Source: CAG-217 sp963605415
GTDB lineage: Bacteria > Bacillota > Clostridia > Oscillospirales > Acutalibacteraceae
Direction of reading: 5' to 3'
NCBI GenBank assembly: GCA_963605415.1
Contig: CAVCUL010000009.1
Location: forward strand, 15,290 to 79,289
DNA length: 64,000 nt
The notes beneath the pieces are model-generated. The model ran no database searches and was not told the DNA's origin. It saw nothing but the letters and a program-made list of their open reading frames with translations. Numbering within the stretch: position 1 is the stretch's first letter; every line of letters begins with the position of its first letter. Shown here one piece after another: positions 58,801 through 64,000 of the stretch. Made by a program: the position numbers and the translations under genes.

Positions 58801-58887
58801 GCTTATGTAAGCAGCGAGAAGTACCGGGCCTCTGTGAAACAGCTGGCAGAAACGCAGGGCCTCATAGCCCAATACATTAACTTCTAA
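58801..58887 (+). pseudogene. 3' fragment of an unidentified gene
   Basis: A plus-strand frame reading AYVSSEKYRASVKQLAE and on to QYINF ends with TAA at 58885-58887. It has no start or ribosome binding site and begins exactly where the integrase remnant stops, so the two gene ends appear joined tail to tail by a deletion. The parent protein is not recognised. From 58888 to 59068 nothing is seen. Confidence 0.4.
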
Positions 58888-59086
58888 AACAATTACTGTA
58901 TTCAAACGAAAACAAAACTGACTCCGCTTGAAAAACGAAATCAGTTCGTTGCTTAAATTTTAATTTTCTGCTTTAGGTAGTCTTTTTTGTACTGTCTGTA
59001 CGATTTGGGGCAGGTCATTTGGCTGTGCTCTCTTTCTTATATTGTCCGCTATTTTGTACATACGGTAGAATGAACAGCACGAAGCG

Positions 59087-59116
59087 TTGACAGTTGTGGT
59101 TACAGGACTGTATAAT
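59087..59116 (+). promoter_or_regulatory. Promoter-like sequence inside the truncated gene
   Basis: A perfect TTGACA (59087-59092) and perfect TATAAT (59111-59116) are 18 bases apart, at the very start of the open frame. It may be a chance match or may drive the remaining part of the gene. Confidence 0.45.
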
Positions 59117-61960
59117 GATCTTAAAGCGGTACCGCATGCCGTCAGCGAGATGATCTTTGACTTCATCAGTGGTGAAGCCAGTACGCAGGAGGGCGGCGAG
59201 AAGTTCGCCAAGTGGCTGGCGGAAGATGCGGACTTGACCCCAAAAGAAAAGAAGTCCGTTGTGGAAAAGATCAAGGACTTCTTTACAAAGCTGCTGGACG
59301 CTGTGCGCAGCGTAATTGAGGGCCAAGGCGCGCTGAATACCACTGCACGAGCCGGTCAAAAGGCGGCGCAGCAGGTGCCGGTGCTGGATGACTTCTTCAA
59401 TGCGCTGGACAATGCCATTGACAACCGCCAGAGAATGCTGGACGGTGACACGGCGCAAAAAAATAGCACCGGAGAAAAAACCGGTGCAGATGTGCGCTTT
59501 AGTATTGATCCGAATTTTGAAAAGGTGTACGACCAGTGGGATAAGAAGACCTCCGGTTTTTCGTTCCGTGTAGGTACAACTTCCAAGGTGCTGCAACAGT
59601 TGGGCGTTGATAACCGCAAGATTTGGTGGGACGCCTCTAAGATCAAGAAAATCAAAGTCGATCACCCGGCGATGACAGACACGGTAATTAAACAAGTACC
59701 AAATATTTTGGAAAATCCCATTTTAGTGATGGAGTCCAAAACAAAGAAAGGTAGTTTGACCTTGTTTGGCGAGGTCTATGACCAAAAGAATAATCCGGTG
59801 CTTGCTGTGCTGCTTTTGAACCCGACTGACCGGGGTGGAAATTCATTAAATATTCTTAAAGTGGCCAGCGCTTATGGAAAGGACACCAATCCACAAGGGC
59901 TGATAGACAACAGTAAGATTTTGTATGTAGAGCCAAATAAAAAACGAACCCAAAACTGGCTGACGGTTAATAGGCTCCAATTGCCGTTACCCAGTTCCAG
60001 TTATGGGTTCATTAACACCATTGTAGCAAACAAGCCGTCCGGTGTCAATACTCATTCTATGCAGAATGGGCAAAAAAATGCGCAGAACGGCGGAAGCAAC
60101 ACCAGGCATTCCCTGGAAGTGGACAGTCAGGGCAATGCGCTGACTGAGGCGCAGCAGCGGCGGTATAAGAATATGGCGCCGGAGCTGCGGGACGAGGACG
60201 GCAAGATCAAGCCATTCTACCACGGTACTGCCAGAGCGGACCGGGTAGGTTATGTGTTTGACCCCAAGCGGGCAACCTCCGGGCCGATGGCGTATTTTAC
60301 GGACGATCCGGATATTGCTACAAATTACAGCAGGGACAAAGCAGATACTTCTATCGCCTACGATAGCGATTATGACAGCTACGAGACGCAGTTTCAGGTA
60401 AACGGCAAGCCGGTTACAGAATACTGGAATACCTTGACCGCAGCTGAAAAGAAAGCCATGACCGAGAAGGTCAAGCAGGTTACATTGGACGATGATGATA
60501 ACATTGTCTTAAAGCCCGGCAATCAAATAGGCATTGGTAGCTTTAGCGACTACGAACTGCACCGTGCCAAGGGCAATGCGCTGTCCGTACTGGTAGATAT
60601 GTGGCTTGGTGATGGAAATCTTTGGAACGAAGAAAGCCGGTTCTTAGATGTGCTGAAAGCGGTGGGTATTGATCAGGCCCAGTACAATGACCCGGACTAC
60701 CGGGAAGAAAAGGTGTATCAGGCTTATCTGAATATTACCAATCCGTACAATACCGGCAAGCTGGATCAGTCCTTTGTTGAGGATTTGCAGTCGTATGTGG
60801 ATAACGCAGACATGAGCCGGTATGCCACAGACAACGCTCAGGCGGATATGTGGGATAAGAACGGTATTCCCATTGAGGATTGGCTGGAGCGGTTGCAGAA
60901 CGATTTGGATAACGGCACAACCCATGCTTGGACCACGGTGCCGGATGTAGTCACGGACTTTTTGAAGGACAGCGGCTATGATGGCATTGTTGACCAGGGT
61001 GGTAAGCACGGCGGCGATCAGCACACCGTTGCGATTCCGTTCTATTCCAATCAGATCAAAGAGGTTACCAATGGTAATCCTACCGATAGTCCGGATATTC
61101 GGTACTCAAAGCGGGTTGGGTTTGATAAGGCTCTGACACCTGCCGAATGGAAAAAGTACAACAGTCTTGTTTCAACTGACAATCACTCGGGACTCAGGAT
61201 ATCCGATAATGCGTTCCTTGTTGAAGGCGAAAAAGGCGAGAACAATTACAAACTTGTGTTTTTTGACAATTCTTTTGATGATAAGCCAATAACGGCAGTG
61301 TATGGAATTGGTGACAGTGGTTTCCACTTCGATAAGACTCAGTTCGATGCCAAAAAAGTAGCAGAAGTAATCAATAAGGTGGAGGAAAAAAGTTATGATG
61401 ACAAGAAAGTCGTTAGGGGAATACTGCGACATCTTAGTGAAAGCTATGGACTTGTACTCACCAGATACGGTGATCGCAATACAAGAGGCTTTACACTCAG
61501 ACCAGGAAGTAACGAGAATGTTAAGATTGGTGGAGAAGAATTTGCCGGAAGACGAACTGCTGGACAAGATACACGAGTTGCAGGAGAACTGACGGAGAGC
61601 CGCAAATCCAAGAGCATTGACGACACCGGGCGCACCTCTCTGCTGCGGGACGACAAGCGGCTGGACGAGATGAACATTACCCTGCGCCAGGTGTTTGACA
61701 GTCAGGAGTTCGAGACTGGCCACCACACTTCCCAAACCCAGGTGCAGCGTGGAAGACAGGGGACGACTCTCTGTTCTGTTACAGAAAACGAAATAACGGA
61801 TTGGATTTCTATGATGTTTTGTTGCTATTTTTATATTTTACGGGGGAGTTTCGTGCTCCCCCTATTCTTTTTGTCTTTTGAATATATAAGTGATGGTTTC
61901 TTGTTTTTCTTTGCCGGTCAGCGTGAGTTGGTTTTTTTGTATGGTGAAGTCGTAGGATGA
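59087..61960 (+). CDS. Multi-domain phage/conjugative-element protein with MuF-C-like and ADP-ribosyltransferase-like modules (5'-truncated)
   Basis: The frame is open from 59069, after a TAG at 59066, with no ribosome binding site; TTG 59087 is only nominal. The start looks like the broken middle of a larger protein. Residues about 137-305 resemble the MuF C-terminal nuclease-like domain (KIWWDASKIKKI, FGEVYDQKNNP, NKKRTQNWLTVNRLQLP). Residues about 335-665 resemble polyvalent ADP-ribosyltransferases (KPFYHGTARAD, MAYFTDDPDIATNYS, YQAYLNITNPY, then NQIKEVTNGN). Residues from 668 form a third, unrecognised module (LTPAEWKKYN, AYVEGEKG-like FLVEGEKGEN). Each module begins after an R-aromatic/His-S linker. 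Beyond about 61400 the frame overlaps another gene, and the last 60 residues are probably non-native. Confidence 0.6.
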   Translation: MTVVVTGLYNDLKAVPHAVSEMIFDFISGEASTQEGGEKFAKWLAEDADLTPKEKKSVVEKIKDFFTKLLDAVRSVIEGQGALNTTARAGQKAAQQVPVLDDFFNALDNAIDNRQRMLDGDTAQKNSTGEKTGADVRFSIDPNFEKVYDQWDKKTSGFSFRVGTTSKVLQQLGVDNRKIWWDASKIKKIKVDHPAMTDTVIKQVPNILENPILVMESKTKKGSLTLFGEVYDQKNNPVLAVLLLNPTDRGGNSLNILKVASAYGKDTNPQGLIDNSKILYVEPNKKRTQNWLTVNRLQLPLPSSSYGFINTIVANKPSGVNTHSMQNGQKNAQNGGSNTRHSLEVDSQGNALTEAQQRRYKNMAPELRDEDGKIKPFYHGTARADRVGYVFDPKRATSGPMAYFTDDPDIATNYSRDKADTSIAYDSDYDSYETQFQVNGKPVTEYWNTLTAAEKKAMTEKVKQVTLDDDDNIVLKPGNQIGIGSFSDYELHRAKGNALSVLVDMWLGDGNLWNEESRFLDVLKAVGIDQAQYNDPDYREEKVYQAYLNITNPYNTGKLDQSFVEDLQSYVDNADMSRYATDNAQADMWDKNGIPIEDWLERLQNDLDNGTTHAWTTVPDVVTDFLKDSGYDGIVDQGGKHGGDQHTVAIPFYSNQIKEVTNGNPTDSPDIRYSKRVGFDKALTPAEWKKYNSLVSTDNHSGLRISDNAFLVEGEKGENNYKLVFFDNSFDDKPITAVYGIGDSGFHFDKTQFDAKKVAEVINKVEEKSYDDKKVVRGILRHLSESYGLVLTRYGDRNTRGFTLRPGSNENVKIGGEEFAGRRTAGQDTRVAGELTESRKSKSIDDTGRTSLLRDDKRLDEMNITLRQVFDSQEFETGHHTSQTQVQRGRQGTTLCSVTENEITDWISMMFCCYFYILRGSFVLPLFFLSFEYISDGFLFFFAGQRELVFLYGEVVG
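61395..61592 (+). CDS. Small helical protein (65 aa) overlapping the modular gene
   Basis: ATG 61395 (or the next ATG codon) has GGTGGAGG nine bases upstream. The product begins MMTRKSLGEYCDILVKAM and continues through AIQEALHSD and MLRLVEKNLPEDELLDKIHEL, an amphipathic all-helical pattern with plausible codon choice. It lies in another frame within the open frame of the large modular protein, whose codons here (AGG, AGA, CGA, ATA) look less native. Small genes directly behind toxin-like modules often encode immunity proteins or antitoxins; that is a guess here. No family is recognised. Confidence 0.6.
   Translation: MMTRKSLGEYCDILVKAMDLYSPDTVIAIQEALHSDQEVTRMLRLVEKNLPEDELLDKIHELQEN
61842..61874. 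terminator. Hairpin between convergent genes
   Basis: A perfect 7-bp G/C stem (61842-61848 with 61856-61862) closes a 7-base loop; a T-rich run follows on the plus strand. On the minus strand the stem is followed by a poorer T-tract. Confidence 0.6.
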
Positions 61961-62332
61961 ATCCTGTGCGTGTTCATCAACAAAATCGATATTTACGGTG
62001 CTATCCCGGATTGAATACTGAAAATCGTATTTGCTCTCCGGCAGCTCCATTGTGCCCTTTCCATTGCCGTCAAACACATAGACGGTGGTGCCGTCCAGGT
62101 CCCAGCGGCCGCATAAAAGATCCCGGTCTTTGCCGAGGCTGCCCCGCATTAAGAGTATGCCGCATAAGATGAGAATGGCTAAGAAAACCGAAAACAGCAA
62201 AAGCCGCTTTCTTTTTCTGCGCTGACGACGCTTCGTTCGCTGCATGCGACGCCGGGAGAGTGCCTCCTGTCGGGTGGGTGACGGGGGCGCTGGCTTCTTT
62301 GAACTTTGTACTTCATTTGCCTTTTTATCCAT
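61862..62332 (-). CDS. Membrane-anchored DUF5640-like protein
   Basis: The 156-residue protein has a Lys/Arg-rich cytoplasmic start (SRRRMQRTKRRQRRKRKR), one membrane helix at about residues 46-65 (LLFSVFLAILILCGILL) and an extracytoplasmic beta-sandwich-like domain. That domain has CGRWDLDGTTVYVFDGNGKG, given as GRWDLDGTTVYVFDG, and VNIDFVDEHAQDSSYDF. This pattern (GxW, YxFDGxGKG, DFxDE) is that of the DUF5640 family of clostridial envelope proteins. ATG 62332 is chosen over 62401 because AGGATGG lies 7 bases upstream. Function unknown. Confidence 0.72.
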   Translation of the reverse strand: MDKKANEVQSSKKPAPPSPTRQEALSRRRMQRTKRRQRRKRKRLLLFSVFLAILILCGILLMRGSLGKDRDLLCGRWDLDGTTVYVFDGNGKGTMELPESKYDFQYSIRDSTVNIDFVDEHAQDSSYDFTIQKNQLTLTGKEKQETITYIFKRQKE

Positions 62333-62363
62333 CGGTACCATCCTGATTTGAAAAGATTGCGTT

Positions 62364-62401
62364 GCAAAAGCAAAGTGCGACGGCATTTTCAGCCGCCGCA
62401 C
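62364..62401 (-). terminator. Intrinsic terminator of the surface-protein gene
   Basis: On the minus strand a 10-bp stem (62401-62392 with 62384-62375, one G-T pair) closes a 7-base loop and is followed by TTTGCTTTTGC. Confidence 0.8.
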
Positions 62402-62436
62402 CTGCCGCGATTTCTTGCTAAATACGAGAAATCAAC

Positions 62437-64000
62437 TTATTTTGCGTTTGATTTTCTCTTTTTGCTTACAAAGGCAACCCAGGTCAGCCCGCCGGCTGCC
62501 AAGAGTGCAACCCACAAAATTGCGCTGCTGTCCTCGCCGGTTTTTGGAGATTTAGCGGTGGTTGATTCTGTGGTTTTTTCTGTTTGGGTTGTTTCTTCAG
62601 CCTCTGTGGTTGTTTCTGCTTGGGTTGTTTCTTCGGTCTCTGTGGTTTCCTCAGGCTTTGTGGTTTCTTCCGGATCTGTTGGGGTTACCGGGTCTACAAC
62701 ATCAGCCTTGGCATTGTAGCTGTTGGTGAAGCTGATCTTCTCCAGAGGCGCATTATCCGTAGATGCGTTGTCCTCCAGCGTAAAGAAGGTCCATCCGGAT
62801 ACGTATACTGCGGTTTGATCTTCACTAAACTGAGGAACGGCGTAGTATTTGGTTTCGTCGTAGGTCCAGCCATCTGCAGTGCCTTTGATTTGGCTGAACA
62901 CAAAGCCCTCGGACAGGTTGCCAAGTTGGCTCTCCTTTACGGTGAATACAAAACTGCCGGTATAGGTCTTTGCGCCGTCTGTGTTTACGGTTTCGGTCAC
63001 AATATTGATTTCTGTGGGTGCGCCAAAATCGCTGGCAGCAAATTTGAATGTTTCAGCTGTGGGCTCTTTTTCGCCTGTCTTTTCCACGGTCAGTGTAAAG
63101 GGCAGCTCCACACGCAGTGTGCCGTCTTCCAGCTGGGCCTCCAGCTCACGATCGCAGTCAACGCACTTTACGGCATAGTCGTAGGTTGCACCGTCCCGAT
63201 GGTCCGGTGTGTGGGCCTGTACCGTATCGTACACATCGTGATATTGGCATTTATGGGCGTGTCCGCTTTCGCCGCAGTCTACCCAATCTGTACCGTAGGC
63301 GTGGGCACCCAGATCACCATTGAAAAACTTGTCGGTAGCATTAGGATCGTCCTTTGCACTGTGGCTTGCATCGTTTGCACAGGTATACCAATAGGTGTCG
63401 TACGCACGGCAATCTGAAGCAGTGGAGCGCTTATGCGCGGCGTCACTGTTGGCCACGGTATAGCTGTGGCCGCTGGCGGGAAGTACAACGCTGGCGGCAG
63501 TTATTTCAACATTTGCTGTGCCGTCGGCAAACAGCTTTCCGCATGTGCATTCGTAATAGGCCTTGTTGCCCGGCTCGGTACATGTTGCCGCTTTTGCAGC
63601 AACAGGGGTTAAATGATTTGCGTGAACATGACCTGTTGCCTCTGCAATTACATAACCGCAGTTAAGGCACTTTACAGCCTCGGTCTCTGTGGGTTCGATG
63701 CTGTCGGGACTGTGCGCTACAACCGTATCATGGTGCGCCGGATTCAATTTGCAGACATGCGCATGACCGTCAGCGCCCTTATAGCCCCATGCTGTTGCGT
63801 CATAAGCATGCGCATCGGCATCAAGGCTTCTGTAGGGAATTCCGCTAAGAGTTTCTCCTGTTGGGCTTTGCATTTCATTGCATTTGCTGCAGACCCTATA
63901 TGCGTCCCAGCCCTTGTTTGTGCAATCTGAGGCTTTTTCAGGAACAACAGTGGAGAAATTGTGCTTACAGGTAACAGTTACTGTACAAGTGGCAGTTTTT
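62437..64000 (-). CDS. Cell-wall anchored surface protein with CxxC repeats and isopeptide-type domain (5' end outside window)
   Basis: The minus-strand frame is open to the window edge, so the N-terminus is missing; about 520 residues are visible. It has Cys-x-x-Cys repeats (VCSKCNE, KCLNCGYVI, ECTCGKLF, KCVDCDRE) with His-rich stretches (TGHVHANH, GHAHKC) suggestive of zinc binding. A Spy0128-like pilin/isopeptide domain follows (LPFTLTVEKTG, VFTVKESQ, EKISFTNSYN). Next comes a long Thr/Glu stalk (about 55 residues) and a sorting signal: SPKTGED, a hydrophobic helix (ILWVALLAAGGLTWVAFV) and the basic tail KKRKSNAK. SPKTG replaces canonical LPxTG. A sortase gene is not in the window. Adhesin or pilus-like role is inference. 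Confidence 0.82.
   Translation of the reverse strand, partial: KTATCTVTVTCKHNFSTVVPEKASDCTNKGWDAYRVCSKCNEMQSPTGETLSGIPYRSLDADAHAYDATAWGYKGADGHAHVCKLNPAHHDTVVAHSPDSIEPTETEAVKCLNCGYVIAEATGHVHANHLTPVAAKAATCTEPGNKAYYECTCGKLFADGTANVEITAASVVLPASGHSYTVANSDAAHKRSTASDCRAYDTYWYTCANDASHSAKDDPNATDKFFNGDLGAHAYGTDWVDCGESGHAHKCQYHDVYDTVQAHTPDHRDGATYDYAVKCVDCDRELEAQLEDGTLRVELPFTLTVEKTGEKEPTAETFKFAASDFGAPTEINIVTETVNTDGAKTYTGSFVFTVKESQLGNLSEGFVFSQIKGTADGWTYDETKYYAVPQFSEDQTAVYVSGWTFFTLEDNASTDNAPLEKISFTNSYNAKADVVDPVTPTDPEETTKPEETTETEETTQAETTTEAEETTQTEKTTESTTAKSPKTGEDSSAILWVALLAAGGLTWVAFVSKKRKSNAK

Noticed and set aside
58888..59068. Small genes or an RNA gene between the integrase stub and the modular gene
   Set aside because: Both strands are AT-rich with frequent stops and no convincing start signals or structure.
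1..64000. CRISPR array, restriction-modification or other known defence system
   Set aside because: No regularly spaced repeats, Cas, methylase or other defence proteins were seen on either strand.

Overview
The window reads as chromosomal DNA from a Gram-positive gut-type clostridium, most likely of the Ruminococcaceae/Oscillospiraceae. The basis is the gene set and order: a miaB-ylbF-mutS-mutL-miaA block, a ylmE-sepF-divIVA-ileS-lspA-rluD division block, an OadB/OadG sodium pump, class I-alpha glutamine synthetase, CpsB/C/D tyrosine phosphoregulation, and surface proteins with FIVAR and InlB-type repeats. Base composition looks moderately GC-rich (not computed). Species assignment is inference.

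Layout. 1-4.3 kb: 3' end of a very large secreted repeat protein, followed by a 47-residue acidic peptide gene. 4.5-9.8 kb: aromatic amino acid operon tyrA-aroB-aroA-aroC-pheA, mostly with overlapping genes. 9.8-12.9 kb: a DedA/VTT membrane protein, galactokinase and a diacylglycerol-kinase-type lipid kinase. 13-15 kb: a tiny membrane protein diverging from oadG-oadB. 15-19.3 kb: PcrA-type helicase, a palindrome-rich intergenic repeat, then a PadR regulator and its HAAS-domain membrane partner. 19.3-21.8 kb (minus strand): a cysteine-rich conserved protein and 4-alpha-glucanotransferase. 22-29.5 kb: tRNA modification and mismatch repair. 29.5-39.2 kb: cell division, ileS, lspA, rluD, a HAD phosphatase and endonuclease IV. 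39.2-41.5 kb (minus strand): cpsC-cpsD-cpsB. 41.7-48.1 kb: a glycoside hydrolase, a membrane-anchored metallophosphoesterase, a GtrA-like protein and a CapA-like protein.

48.2-58.4 kb is a nitrogen assimilation island: glnA behind a promoter-plus-terminator leader, an Amt transporter fused to a P-II domain behind a similar hairpin, and a five-gene operon in which the glutamate synthase large subunit is split into amidotransferase, FMN and GXGXG proteins, with an Fe-S protein and a flavoprotein encoded between them. purF follows. Together these take up ammonium, make glutamine, convert it to glutamate and feed glutamine nitrogen into purines.

From 58.5 kb the character changes. A tRNA-Ser(GGA) gene is followed at once by the C-terminal stub of a tyrosine integrase and another truncated reading frame, then by a 5'-truncated multi-domain protein of phage/conjugative-element type (MuF-C-like and ADP-ribosyltransferase-like modules) with a small overlapping gene. 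This looks like the decayed remnant of an element integrated at the tRNA. The window ends on the minus strand with a membrane-anchored DUF5640-like protein and the 3' part of an SPKTG-anchored surface protein.

No CRISPR array, intact insertion sequence, rRNA or known defence system is visible. The parts most worth a second look are the nitrogen island with its leader hairpins, the tRNA-Ser scar with the modular toxin-like protein, and the small peptide behind the giant surface protein.
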